Below are positions 35,201 to 46,506 of a DNA stretch of 64,000 bases, one piece after another (within the stretch, counting starts at the first letter, position 1; every line of letters starts with the position of its first letter). The notes under the pieces were generated by a model, which worked only from the letters and a program-made list of their open reading frames with translations, searched no databases and had not been told where the DNA came from. The DNA is taken from the NCBI GenBank assembly GCA_026573805.1, contig JAIUSX010000040.1:2542001-2606000 (forward strand), read 5' to 3'. This stretch comes from Hesperophylax magnus. Lineage: Eukaryota; Arthropoda; Insecta; Trichoptera; Limnephilidae. Made by a program: the position numbers and the translations under genes.

Positions 35201-37556
35201 TAAGATAACCCACAGCAAATGATAAGAGTATGGAATTGTACACTCGTATCTTTTAAAGGCACACAGAAATGTCCACGATGGTATAAGATAACCCACAGCA
35301 AATGATAAGAGTATGGAATTGTACACTCGTATCTTTTAAAGGCACACAGAAATGTCCACGATGGTATAAGATAACCCACAGCAAATGATAAGAGTATGGA
35401 ATTGTATACTAGTATCTTTAAAAGGCACACAGAAAAGTCCACGATGGTATAAGATAACCCACAGCAAATGATAAGAGTATGGAATTGTATACTAGTATTA
35501 TTAAAAGGCACACAGAAAAGTCCAGGATGGTATAAGATAACCCACAGCAAATGATAAGAGTATGGAATTGTATACTCATATCTTTAAAAGGCACACAGAA
35601 AATTCCACGATGGTATAAGAAAACCCACAGCAAATGATACGAGTATGGAATTTTATACTCGTATCTTTAAAAGGCACACAGAAAATTCCACGATGGTATA
35701 AGATAACCCACAGCAAATGAAACGAGTATGAAATTGTATACCCGTATCTTTTAAAGGCACACAGAAAAGTCCACGATGGTATAAGATAACCCACAGCAAA
35801 TGATAAGAGTATGGAATTGTATACTAGTATATTTAAAAGGCACACAGAAAAGTCCAGGATGGTATAAGATAACCCACAGCAAATGATAAGAGAATGGAAT
35901 TGTATACTCATATCTTTAAAATGCACACAGAAAATTCCACGATGGTATAAGATAACCCACAGCAAATGATACGAGTATGGAATTTTATACTCGTATCTTT
36001 AAAAGGCACACATAAAAGTCCACGATGGTATAAGATAACCCACAGAAAAGGATACGAGTATGGAATTGTATACTCGTATCTTTAAAAGGCACACAGAAAA
36101 GACCACGATGGTATAAGATAACCCACAGCAAATGATAAGAGTATGGAATTGTATACTCGTATCTTTTAAAGGCACACAGAAAAGTCTAGGATGGTATAAG
36201 ATAACCCACAGCAAATGATAAGAGTATGGAATTGTATACTCATATCTTTAAAAGGCACACAGAAAATTCCACGATGGTATAAGAATACCCACAGCAAATG
36301 ATACGAGTATGGAATTTTATACTCGTATCTTTAAAAGGCACACAGAAAATTCCACGATGGTATAAGAAAACCCACAGCAAATGAAACGAATATGGAATTG
36401 TATACCCGAGTCTTTTAAAGGCACACAGAAAAGTCCACGATGGTATAAGATAACCCACAGCAAATGATAAGAGTATGGAATTGTAAACTAGTATCTTTAA
36501 AAGGCACACAGAAAAGTCCACGATGGTATAAGATAACCCACAGCAAATGACAAGAGTATGCAATTGTATACTAGTATCTTTAAAAGGCACACAGAAAAGT
36601 CCAGGATGGTATAAGATAACCCACAGCAAATGATTAGAGTATGGAATTGTATACTCATATCTTTAAAATGCACACAGAAAATTCCACGATGGTATAAGAT
36701 AACCCACAGAAAAGGATACGAGTATGGAATTGTATACTCGTATCTTTAAAAGGCACACAGAAAAGACCACGATGGTATAAGATAACCCACAGCAAATGAT
36801 AAGAGTATGGAATTGTATACTCGTATCTTTTAAAGGCACACAGAAAAGTCCACGATGGTATTAGATAACCCACAGCAAATGATAAGAGTATGGAATTGTA
36901 CACTCGTATCTTTTAAAGGCACACAGAAATGTCCACGATGGTATAAGATAACCCACAGCAAATGATAAGAGTATGGAATTGTATACTAGTATCTTTAAAA
37001 GGCACACAGAAAAGTCCACGATGGTATAAGATAACCCACAGCAAATGATAAGAGTATGGAATTGTAAACTCGTATCTTTAAAAGGCACACAGAAAAGTCC
37101 ACGATGGTATAAGATAACCCACAGCAAATGACAAGAGTATGCAATTGTATACTAGTATCTTTAAAAGGCACACAGAAAAGTCCAGGATGGTATAAGATAA
37201 CCCACAGCAAATGATTAGAGTATGGAATTGTATACTCATATCTTTAAAAGGCACACAGAAAATTCCACGATGGTATAAGATAACCCACAGAAAAGGATAC
37301 GAGTATGGAATTGTATACTCGTATCTTTAAAAGGCACACAGAAAAGACCACGATGGTATAAGATAACCCACAGCAAATGATAAGAGTATGGAATTGTATA
37401 CTCGTATCTTTAAAAGGCACACAGAAGGGTCCACGATGGTATAAGATAACCCACAGCAAATGAAAAGAGTATGGAATTGTATACTCGTATCTTTAAAAGG
37501 CACACAGAAAAGTCCACGATGGTATAAGATATCCCCAGCAAATGATAACCCACAGC
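23245..37556. repeat. 83-bp satellite, diverged mosaic block (~172 units)
   Basis: Same unit, but with recurring variant positions (CTAG or CTCATA for CTCGTA, AGAAAAGGATACGAG for AGCAAATGATAAGAG, CCAGG for CCACG, AAATTCC for AAAGTCC, AAATGTCC). Variant units recur in the same order at long distances: about 23.8-26.1 kb matches 32.1-34.4 kb at offset 8282; 26.2-27.8 matches 28.0-29.5 at 1743 (21 units); 30.0-31.0 matches 35.0-36.0 at 4962; 28.2-29.4 matches 36.0-37.2 at 7784. Two units at 23.53 and 31.56 kb share the same 18-bp deletion (65-bp units). The array ends in a scrambled partial unit near 37530-37556. Confidence 0.95.
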
Positions 37557-38414
37557 AACGCAGGTACACTTCAGCTAGTGAATTTAAATGGTACGCATTA
37601 CGCGGGAATATTTCACATTATTTTTTTTACCAATATTTTTAATTGCTTGATGCAACGCTATTAATGCATTTATCACGAAAAATCAATTGAATTTAATTTG
37701 TTGTGTCTGGAATTATGAATTTAAAAAGTGAGTATTATGAATATAAAAAAAAAAATTATAGCATTTATAGTTCAATGCAAATGTTGAAAGCATGACGGAA
37801 CTGCTCATTGGAAAATGGTTAATTCAAATGGTGGAAAAACGATTCAGTGTTTTTGAAAGGGCATAGAAATCATTTGATGCACCCAATGCCGATCAGAGCG
37901 GCGAACGGAGAAACAAAAAAGAGCTTTGGGAGTCAGTTTGAATGTAGGTTTGGTACTTGTACGTTAATACATCAGATTTGAATTGGCGTTTCTAGCACAG
38001 GTTGGTTCCAAACACTGCCTTGAATCAAGAGCACAAATTGTATGATCATTAGACCACGGCAAATTTCCAGATTTGGATTGCTACGTTCGGTGTCTAGATC
38101 AAAGTAATTCTGCAAACCTTTCTCTACCACGTCATTGTCTCTTTCTCTATTCCTTGTGTAGTGAATTATGAAGTCGATATCACAAGCTTCACAATTTAAT
38201 ATATATATTTTTTGTAACAATAGCACATTCTTTTCAGACATGCTCATTTATTATTTTATGATAAAACATTGATATAACAAGAATTTTAACAACAGAACAA
38301 AAAATCAACCCGAATAAATGACGTTTTTTTTTAATTTAAAAAAAAAAACTTCTATTTTAAACTTTAAAAAAATTGGTTCGACCGCGGGCTAAACCTTCTT
38401 ACAAAGGAACTGGG
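37557..38414. other. Right flank of the satellite array, one unrecognised open frame
   Basis: A minus-strand open frame of 91 codons (37972-38247) has normal amino-acid composition (motif-free; includes NCEACDIDFIIHYTRNRERD) and is less low-complexity than its surroundings. It could be a decayed exon or a transposon piece. I do not recognise a family, and nothing adjacent supports a gene. Confidence 0.3.
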
Positions 38415-38535
38415 GTCTGCAGAGTTCAGCTTGATCGAATGTAGGAAAGTGGGTTAATTTCCGCTTCTAATATTTGCACTCATTCAATACAGAAAACAAA
38501 AGTGAAATCCAAATAGATGTATTTTAAAAGTTATT
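38415..38535 (+). repeat. Dispersed repeat family 'ACCTTCCTACCC', fragment
   Basis: GGAAAGTGGGTTAATTTCCG and CAAAAGTGAAATCCAAATAG match 59160-59240. The preceding TTCAGCTTGATCGAATGT matches the inverse of 48060-48080. Confidence 0.6.
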
Positions 38536-38644
38536 GCCGCAAAGCTGCAATATGGCATCTTATCTGCAGGTTTTACCTTTCTGATGTAAAAATATTTTGA
38601 TGCGCCTAGGAGTTTAATTCCGACCTTGCATAGTAAGCGTGGCA

Positions 38645-38812
38645 AGATGGGACGACGCTCTTGCACGGAAACGGGACGACGCTTTTGCACGGAAACGGGA
38701 CGACGCTCTTGCACTGAAACGGGACGACGCTCTTGCTTTGAAACAGGACGACGCTCTTACACGGAAACGGGACGACGATCTTGCACGAAACGACGCTCTT
38801 GCACGGAACAAC
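38645..38812. repeat. 24-bp minisatellite
   Basis: About six and a half units of GGGACGACGCTCTTGCACGG plus AAAC, with single-base variants and one shortened unit near 38785. Open frames on both strands are by-products of a 24-bp (multiple of three) period, with no start context or neighbour suggesting translation. Confidence 0.85.
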
Positions 38813-38832
38813 GCTTCATTCGGCCAGAAATA

Positions 38833-38997
38833 GAATAGACACAGAAAATCAAAAGGTAACGGTCTCAACTTGAAATCAAACCCAGGATCTTACCGAGACA
38901 TCTTCTTTATCCAATAGACCATTGGGACCTAATAATGTTAGTTGTTGTTTGTCGATCTCATATTTCAAATTCAGAATTAACAATATCATCTTGAAAC
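38833..38997 (-). mobile_element. tRNA-derived SINE family 2, copy 2
   Basis: CACAGAAAATCAAAAGGTAACG, CCAATAGACCATTGGGACC and GTCGATCTCATATTTCAAAT parallel the 9.2-kb copy along its whole length. The tRNA-like part is more decayed. Confidence 0.6.
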
Positions 38998-39387
38998 TAA
39001 TTTCTGCCATATTTTTGACACTATTTCTTTTTGAATGTTCTCAAAGTTCTAAAGAATTGGTTTGCAAACTAGATAGTGTCTCTGATATATCCAATTTTTA
39101 TTTCTGTGGGATACCTAATGAATTTTTCTGATACCTACCTCATATAACTTATTTTAACAACCTTTCTTTAGATCTAAAACTTATCGAAAATATTCATGAA
39201 TTATGCTTAATTTGAAAAATTACTTAAAAGTACTATTATAGTCCACAAATATATAAAAAAAAAATGTTTTTTGTTTTTATGATTAACTAATGTTTATAGA
39301 CAAGTTTTTTTATGCATAACAAGAATAATATTTTACTAATTTATATTGCGCCGTTTTCGTGAGAAATCACCTCAAGGGCGCATAATA
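38998..39387. other. AT-rich spacer
   Basis: Nothing recognised. Confidence 0.3.
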
Positions 39388-39501
39388 AATTATTATAAGC
39401 GATAATTAAAATAAATGCCGTCGGCGGCATTTATTTTTCTTCGGGAGATATTTTCAATTTGTATGGATTTTTCAAAAGACTAATTATTGCTTATAATAAT
39501 T
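39388..39501. repeat. Foldback remnant of the tRNA-headed repeat
   Basis: AAATTATTATAAGCGATAAT at the left pairs with ATTATTGCTTATAATAATTT at the right. A central perfect inverted repeat (AAATAAATGCCG / CGGCATTTATTT) has a 4-nt loop. The same outer and inner segments enclose a tRNA-like sequence at 57.24-57.47 kb, so this locus looks like a deletion derivative that lost the tRNA-like loop and part of one arm. Confidence 0.65.
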
Positions 39502-39929
39502 TGTTACCCAAACATATTACTTATTTTTTCTGTTTTTTCGGTTAAAAAACGCAAAATTTTGCGTTTTTCTTTTGAATTTTTTGTTATGTATTAACAATAT
39601 TTTATTATTATTTATGTACTTACATGATTATTTAATCTCTTTATGATGAGGAAAGCTATTATTTTCCTTTATAACACCGTATAACATGTAAATCTATTGT
39701 TAAAAATACACATTCTCATTGATGGATGGTAAAAAAAAAACTTTTAAAAAATGTCAACACCGATCTATCGGCACTAAAACTGAAACTTATTTATTATTAC
39801 CTTGTATATTGAACAAACGGGCGTTTTACACGATGCTATTTTCTTGCCCATCCCAATATGGAAACTATATCGGGACCCATATAGAAAATATGATTTCATA
39901 GAGATAGTTGGCTAGTATTTTATGTGAAT
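39502..39929. other. AT-rich spacer
   Basis: Contains GCAAAATTTTGC-type self-complementary sequence near 39551-39562. No gene accepted. Confidence 0.3.
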
Positions 39930-40170
39930 GCCGCACAAGAGTCCGAACTGCTCTCAACCATCTGGACCTAGAGAGATTATGGCATCCCTAATCGGGGTAT
40001 GTTGTGAGGCTGAAGGTGGTAGGGGGGGAAAAAAGATGAGTAAGAGGATGTAGGGAAGTATCTGGCTATTCATAACTGGTCACCAAATACGGCTAAAGCC
40101 ATTTCGAGGAAAGTTTTAATCCTGAATGATGGTCTTTCACCAGGGTGATACTTAGTATTTTCCACTCTGG
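39930..40170 (+). repeat. Dispersed repeat family 'GATGCC', copy 3
   Basis: AAGAGTCCGAACTGCTC, GATTATGGCATCCCTAATCG and GATGGTCTTTCACCAG match 6724-7000 in the same order and the inverse of 20440-20590. Confidence 0.7.
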
Positions 40171-40244
40171 AACATGCCGCAAGATAATTTAAATGATCAA
40201 TTTGTGAAATAACACAAATCAATCAATTAAAAAATTAAACTGAA

Positions 40245-40312
40245 ATGGGATTTGAAAACGCGACCTTTGGACCGCAAGTCGAGAACCTTACCCCTCGACC
40301 ACGGAAGCCGTC
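40245..40312 (-). repeat. tRNA-like SINE head
   Basis: On the minus strand GGCTTCCGTGGTCGAGGGG contains an A-box-like TGGTCGAGGGG, followed by an anticodon-arm-like CTCGACTTGCGGTC and a degenerate B box (GCGTTTTCAAATCCC). The 3' side continues into T-rich sequence. Acceptor ends do not pair, so this is not accepted as a tRNA gene. Confidence 0.45.
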
Positions 40313-41289
40313 AACAAAACATCATTAATACTCGCCATATTCACAATTGCGATATTTAACATTTAATAATTAATGTTATGTAATATTTGATTTTATAATA
40401 TTTCTATTCATATTTTTAATACAAAACGTAATAATCATGTATCATTTCACTTAATGAAGTAACGTAAAAAATGACGATGATTTCGAATAATGTCAGAAAA
40501 TCGTAACCGAATTTGAACACGTCCCTTTCAAATAACGTCCTTTTATAAAGTGCCCTTCAGGGAAGCATGCATTCTTACTCTCGGTGGAGCAATTAAAACA
40601 TAAAACATTGTGGTTAGAAAGTACTAAGTAGTCGCATCTATTGGGTAAATAGAACTATTCAACTAGTCTAATGAGCAGGGCCTGACTTATTACTGAAAGC
40701 CTGTAGCGATCAACTCTCCCCCACTTACGTTACTTGGCTGGCTTGTTCTATAGGTATTTTGTTCGACCAAACTTCACCGATATCACAATCAATAGTATGA
40801 TCAACAGCATGAAACAATTAACGCAATAATTGACCATTTTATAACATGTCTCACAAAATGTTTTTGTGTTTCGAAATCGAGTTATTTTGATTAATTACAA
40901 ACGGAGATAATTATAATGTCGGACGTGAAGGATTTATTGAAATTATTTGAATGTATTTTAACAATTGTTAAATTAATGTGCGACACTAGCCACCTATCAA
41001 AATTCACCTTCATTGTTGAAATAGTCGATTTTCAAAGAAATTATTTGAACATTAATTTTATAGGAAAATGTAATTGTTTTTATGGGAAAATGTACTTGTT
41101 TTTACTGCAATCTGAACTTATTTTCAACGCTCCTTAAACTGGATTCACGTGATCTCTTACTGCTAAATCTTATATTATTATTCTTTAGGTCGAAGTCAAG
41201 TCAAACATAATTCTTATCTGCAAAATGATCCCGTTAAAAAAGCGACAGCATGCCAACTTTCTGATAAAATATTAATTATTCAAAATATA
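40313..41289. other. Non-coding interval
   Basis: No recognised gene. The open frame at 40916-41137 is short and without motifs. Confidence 0.3.
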
Positions 41290-41540
41290 TCGAGAACGCG
41301 TTTTCTTTTCCTAACAGATATCATGACGAAATGCGATAATATCAGTATTTATATGAACACATGTTTCGCCTTCCTGATAAAACATTCGATTATGACTGAT
41401 ATATTTTTTTATGAACTCTTTCAATTCATTCTTTAATAAGTCCGCAGTCCCGTTTTTAACAGAACTACGAATAATTTGCCCAGATTTTTTATAAATTAAC
41501 AGTATTCTATATCAGTAAGTTTTCTCCGTGTGATCCCCTC
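41290..41540 (+). repeat. Dispersed repeat family 'TTTCGCCTTCCTGATAAAAC', copy 1
   Basis: TATCATGACGAAATGCGATA, TGTTTCGCCTTCCTGATAAA and GTCCGCAGTCCCGTTTTTAA match the inverse of 61600-61760. The right half (ACTACGAATAATTTG ... AGTAAGTTTTCTCCGTG) matches 56930-57045 in the same orientation. No coding frame. Likely a non-autonomous transposon of unknown type. Confidence 0.65.
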
Positions 41541-42287
41541 ACTTAAAAATACACTCTGATACGTGGAAAGATTCAGCATAAATTTCAAAGATATATTAAC
41601 TATGAATTCGGTCTACCTCTAAACTATAAATGAACCCTTTATCACTTGATGAAAGAGTTAAAATAGTAATAAAAACTTTCAGATGGAAGACTTATTTCCA
41701 AAATTATATTTATTCGAATTGTTTACGGTTTTATGCACAGAGTAGCTTAGCCTTATAACCTTCCATATACCAGATAAAAAAATACTCGATAAAAATTGTT
41801 TTTGAAAAAATTGTTAATTACGAGATTTTATAACAATTATATCAGGGCTGAGTTATTTAGATACGTGCTTGTACTTAGATTCATGCAGTTGGAAATACTT
41901 TTTCAGAAATAGTAGATGTGTTGAACTGCACCGAATTTAGTTAAAGAAGGCTATAATAACATTCCTAATAAATAAATATTGTTATTAGCTTCAATTATTC
42001 TTTTGTGTGTGTTCTATTTTATAATTTCTTTAACAAATCTGACTGTTTTAATAATGTTCCACTAAATTATTATGCACATCACATGTTTTTAAAACTCCAA
42101 ATTTTGATAAATACCTAAACTAAGAACGCATTCCAAATATAATGCAAAAAAAAATCATGAAAAGTATCTGTGTTTGTAATAATGTACTTACATTATTATT
42201 ATTTTCCTTCTTAGTCTAATTCTCATTCCTTATTTACATACATGTGTAATTTAAATTTATAGACATTTACTCTTTCTTATTAAAACT
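41541..42287. other. AT-rich spacer
   Basis: Nothing recognised. Confidence 0.3.
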
Positions 42288-42575
42288 TGGTGATAATCTG
42301 GCTTGTAAATAGCACAGACCATCAGGGAATATTTTAATTCCCTATGAAAAAAATGGATTGATCATTGAATTCACTCTGCAGGAGAAGCAACACTTATAAG
42401 CCAGCCACCAAAATACATATAAACAGAAAGACTCACCAGAAAATAGCATTCGCAATTGAGTTCCACTCCTTGATCTTCAAATTCGGCAGCAAAACGGCAG
42501 ATCAGCACAATAATATATTTGAATTGGCACTATGAGATTATAATATGTCAACCAGCTCTCAAGAGAGTAGAATTA
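42288..42575 (-). repeat. Dispersed repeat family 'CTCTTGAGAGCTGG', copy 1
   Basis: The whole segment is the reverse complement of 50918-51205. Shared landmarks are GAGAGCTGG, TTCGGCAGC.AAACGGC, CACTCTGCAGGA and GACCATCAGGGAAT. A further partial copy in this orientation lies at 49850-49930. No coding frame conserved. Confidence 0.75.
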
Positions 42576-43904
42576 TTAATAATGATGAATTAGCACATTT
42601 TTAACTTCACACGTACTACACATTATTGTGATGTGTAGATTAAAAATTTAAGTAATGTATTCTTAATTTAAAAATTATTCAAAAAATAAGCGTAACACTA
42701 CAGTTCTTCAATCTGCAAATTTTACAGTTGGGCAGTACATTAAAAGTTGAAAACGATGTAGTTATAATATATAGTGGAAGCTCAGATAATATAAGCATCT
42801 GTCCGTCACTACAATATATCTCAATAGAAGAGCTCTCCAATTACTTTGGGAAATATCTCAACGTCACCGAGAAGATATCCGATAAGCAGGAGGCAAATAA
42901 GTAGTTTTCCTAATACGGCTAAGCTCCTGCAAAGGCACTCGAGTAAAAAACGACCGGAATATTGGGGCAATGGATTCTACCGAGAAAGTTCATTTGGACT
43001 AAACGCATCCTACTTGATCCTTTTGCCCCCCGCCATGGTTATCCACCCCCCTCCCCCTCCCCCCTTCCCCACAAATCCCACCAACTCCCATTCCAACTCC
43101 CCTCTCGCGTACTATCTCTCCCCCACCCACTACAGATAAGGGCGGGAAAACGACAAGGGTATTAGGGGAATGGCCTGGCACTAGATAGAACCGCTGAGGA
43201 AAATATCTTAAGCGAACTCTTTCGGTGGTAAAATAAACTGTTTTCTTATTGGATTGAGACTGTGTGAATTTAAATAAGAAAATAGATTTATAAAGTAGTC
43301 TTGTTTTACTCGGCTTTGCGCGATTTTTCGCTTAAATTTTTAATTAGTATAATATTAGTGTAATACTGCGTCTTTTATATTAGGAAGAAGTATTTCTCTA
43401 TATCTTTTTTGAAGGTTAAACCCATCAATGCCTTGGTAACAAATACTTAAACAATATAAATGTATTTGACAATAATTTGAACTTGGCAAACTTTAAACGG
43501 AGTATGTACGAACTATTTCTACCTACTTTGATTTGATAGTTGATTTGGAGGATTTTGGCAGATTTTCTATTTTTTGTCTCACTTATTTTCAATCTATCAT
43601 ACCTATATTTTTTAAACTCTTATATTTTATGTAACCAATATTATGTTAACTCTGATATTTTTATATGTAACCTTTATTCTGTTAACACTTAATTTTTATG
43701 TAATCTGTAAAACTAATAAAAAAATAAAGTTGTACATTATTATATGTAAAGGTCCTAAAATAAAAAAATAAAATATCATATAGAAAGAAAATACTAACAA
43801 ATCTAAAAACACGAAACAAAAAAATACACAAACAGTAAAACGGATTTGTTTATTATTCTATCTAGATTACAAACCAATTCATTAGAACGTTGTGATCATT
43901 TAAA
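42576..43904. other. Interval with a polypyrimidine (G4-capable) tract
   Basis: At 43046-43070 C runs of 6, 5, 6 and 4 are separated by one or two bases (minus strand: four G runs with 1-2-nt loops), inside a C-rich stretch to about 43130. Open frames across it are composition artefacts (Pro-rich). The rest is AT-rich with no recognised gene. Confidence 0.5.
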
Positions 43905-43917
43905 AAGGTAGCCGCCA

Positions 43918-44062
43918 AAAATATTGGAAAAATTAGATACGATATTGTTAACTCAGAATTTTAAATATGAGATCGACAAATACGACGTTTAATAACTAGG
44001 TCACAATGGTCAGGTGGTTAAGACGCTGTCCCGGTAAGATAAAAGATCGTTATCTTTTATTT
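43918..44062 (+). mobile_element. tRNA-derived SINE family 2, copy 3
   Basis: Inverse of the 9.2-kb and 38.8-kb copies. The tRNA-like head TAGGTCACAATGGTCAGGTGG then TAAGACGCTGTCCCGGTAAG is on the plus strand. Confidence 0.6.
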
Positions 44063-44659
44063 TATTTTTTAAATTTGTTAATATTATTTGTTTTAATGAT
44101 ACGTTTAAATGTTAATTTAAAGATGGTAAGGAATGTACCACCTTACAAACGTAGACCTTGAACGTGCGCACATAATAATATATTCTGGGGTTTTATTAAA
44201 ATCTCTACAGTGTATCTGTTACAGTGGTACGCTTTTCATAATACTATATATTTCAGTGCCTATTGAAAATCAGGTCAAGGGCCACAGACAGATATGTTAC
44301 CTTCAGTAAGAAAAATATGTGTAAGATAAATGTTTTCTTCTTAATAGCCAGTTAAATTATTTGCACCTTTTCTTTATTCTTTGACACCGTTTTACACTTA
44401 TGTTTTCGGCAATTGGTAACAAAAATAATATAAATATACCATTAACAAGGGAAGCTACTCTCACGACAGTGGGAATTCAATCGCAGATTAAACAAGTGGA
44501 AAAAAATCACTGCTCCAGATAATGCGACCTAGCGACAACCATGGAAAAAAGTCTATTGATTCTTGCAAACCTCACGCTTCCTAAGGTTTACACACTAGCG
44601 CGGTTTATTGCCTGAAGTGCCACTAGTATGTTTTGTATGACGACCGATACTTGATCCCC
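44063..44659. other. Non-coding spacer
   Basis: Nothing recognised. Confidence 0.3.
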
Positions 44660-44830
44660 CAGACAGTTAATACCCCGTACAGTTGATACTTAGACAGTTG
44701 ATTCCCCGGACAGTTGATTCCCTGGACAGTTGACCCCCCGGACAGTTGATCCCCTGGACAGTTGATCCCCCGGATAGTTGACCCTTCCGGACAGTTGATC
44801 CCCTAGACAGTTGATCCCCCAGACAGTTTC
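44660..44830. repeat. ~18-bp minisatellite (ACAGTTGATCCCCYGG)
   Basis: Around nine units of a GACAGTTGATCCCCCG-type motif with small length and base variants. The minus-strand open frame through it is a by-product. Confidence 0.85.
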
Positions 44831-44964
44831 TATTGTACGTCCTCATCGGTATAGTAAGTATGCAGATAGGATAGCCGGCCGTAGAACAAAAGTCGATATA
44901 CTGAAGTCGTCCGGAAAATCCGAAAAAACCGCAACACAAATAATTTTGATAACAATAAAGCCAT

Positions 44965-45460
44965 GACCCCTAAGAAGTATACAGAGAAAATATATGGACC
45001 GGCAAAAATACGGGAGTCTGTTATCTACTTACATATAATATAACTAAATGTTCCCGAAGTTGTATGCATAGAAAATATACGGCCAAATATGTGACATATT
45101 AACTGCATATGCAGTATTCTCTCTGTATACCCCTTTGGGGACGTTTAGTTATATTATATGTACGTAGGTATTGCGTGTTTCCCTTAACAGACTGCATATA
45201 TAAGTATGTCATATTTTGTTATTCGGCCGTACTTTCTATCTGCATAACCCTTCGGAGACGTTTAGTAATATTACATGTTAGTAGATATAGCGTATTTTCC
45301 TTATCAGACTGCACATATAAGTATGTTATATTTTGTTACTCAGCTGTATATCCTCTCTGCATACTTCTTCGGGGACATAGCATTATTGTTTCCAAAAATA
45401 TTAGTATTGCGGATTTCCTCTCAAACGCCTTCATATATTAGTGTATCGATCCTCTAGGCA
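44965..45460. repeat. Inverted plus tandem repeat around a palindromic centre
   Basis: To the right of CTGCATATGCAG (45102-45113) three tandem, increasingly diverged units start at about 45119, 45237 and 45354. They share CTNTCTGYATAC, GGGGACGTTTAGT, CAGACTGCATATATAAGTAT and CATATTTTGTTA. To the left, 44965-45090 carries the same unit inverted (AAATGTTCCCGAAGTTGTAT, ATACGGCCAAATATGTGACA). The plus-strand open frame 45109-45441 follows the tandem repeat and is not considered a gene. Confidence 0.75.
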
Positions 45461-46506
45461 AACTTACTTTACCGTTATGAAATAAGTCCTAGAACAGAAA
45501 TATTTTTGGGTGCTGATTGTAAAACGCACGTAAGGGATTCATTATGGGGATATAAATTTTTTAAGTTTTGTAAAATAATACGCGTTTTATAATACAAGTT
45601 TATCTTCATTTCTATCTTTTTATGTGAGTTCACTACACAAACGGATTTTACAGAAAACCACCACTGCTCAGTACCAAACTTAACGCAATGCCTGAAAACA
45701 AGGTACTTAATTAATTTTATTTTCCTGTGCTACTGCCTTTCACTGGCAGTTATTGAAAATACCCGCCGGATGAGGCTTACATGGAACCATTTCAAAGTGA
45801 TATCATTAATTTTCCGATCCGGTTTAAAAAATCATCATTCATTAATATCCAAGCCATTGGCCGAATCGGATCACTTAACGAATCAACAGGCAAAAGGTTA
45901 TAACTCAAAATTGACCATTTTTGAAAATTATACAACTAGCGAAAAAACTAGTTATTTTAGTTTTATTTCTTCACTTTCGCTAGATATATATTTATTTATT
46001 TTGTAAGAAACAAACAGCTTTTACATAATATACAATGATAGATATAAATATACAAGTTTACTGAAGTCAAGACACAGAAGTTTCTTATGCTAAAGTTCAT
46101 TGGAAATGAAGTTTTAATATCTTAAAATTAATTTGGTGTTAAAGGAAGGGGAGAGGAAGAGGAAAATAGGAAGAGGATAGGAGATGCTCCCGATACATTT
46201 CATACTTTCATATTAATAATCTATCGTACGCATTACTTCATATCGATATTTCTTTAGGTTATTACCAAAAATGTTGTGCACATATACGAGGAATTAGGGA
46301 ATATGATACATTGATATGTATTTCGCCTTCCAAACGCTGAAAGTATTTATTTACATTAGTAAAATATATATAAAATACAATATGATGATAACGCACTGGC
46401 CCAGTAAGCAGGGAATTCGTAGTTCGAGTAATGATCGCACTTAAGTTTATTTTTTTTTGTATCTGTTCCTAATTTATTTCAAGAATTATATTGTATTCAA
46501 ATATTT
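45461..46506. other. Non-coding spacer with a weak tRNA-like segment
   Basis: At 46392-46440, GCACTGGCCCAGTAAGCAGGG followed by GTAGTTCGAGTAATG faintly resembles a tRNA-derived head (B-box-like GTTCGAGTAA). Not enough to call an element. Confidence 0.3.

Noticed and set aside
21322..37556. CRISPR-like periodic array
   Set aside because: The whole 83-bp unit is repeated with no unique spacers, and the context is eukaryotic.
21288..37569. Dozens of overlapping minus-strand open frames of 71-131 codons with hydrophobic, Cys-rich products
   Set aside because: They repeat every 83 bp as a result of the satellite. 83 is not a multiple of three, so frames cannot be continuous, and variants do not show codon-level constraint.
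37972..38247. 91-codon minus-strand frame as a host exon
   Set aside because: Composition is plausible, but there is no recognisable domain and no neighbouring exon or conserved splice pattern. Left as an unrecognised frame in the flank entry.
38626..38868. Arg/Ala/Ser-rich repeat proteins on both strands
   Set aside because: By-product of a 24-bp minisatellite, with no flanking exon or promoter signal.
42846..43165. Proline-rich open frames of 67-97 codons
   Set aside because: Caused by a C-rich tract; two different frames are open at once and no motif is present.
45109..45441. 110-codon plus-strand open frame
   Set aside because: It traverses three diverging tandem units with no conserved amino-acid pattern beyond the DNA repeat.
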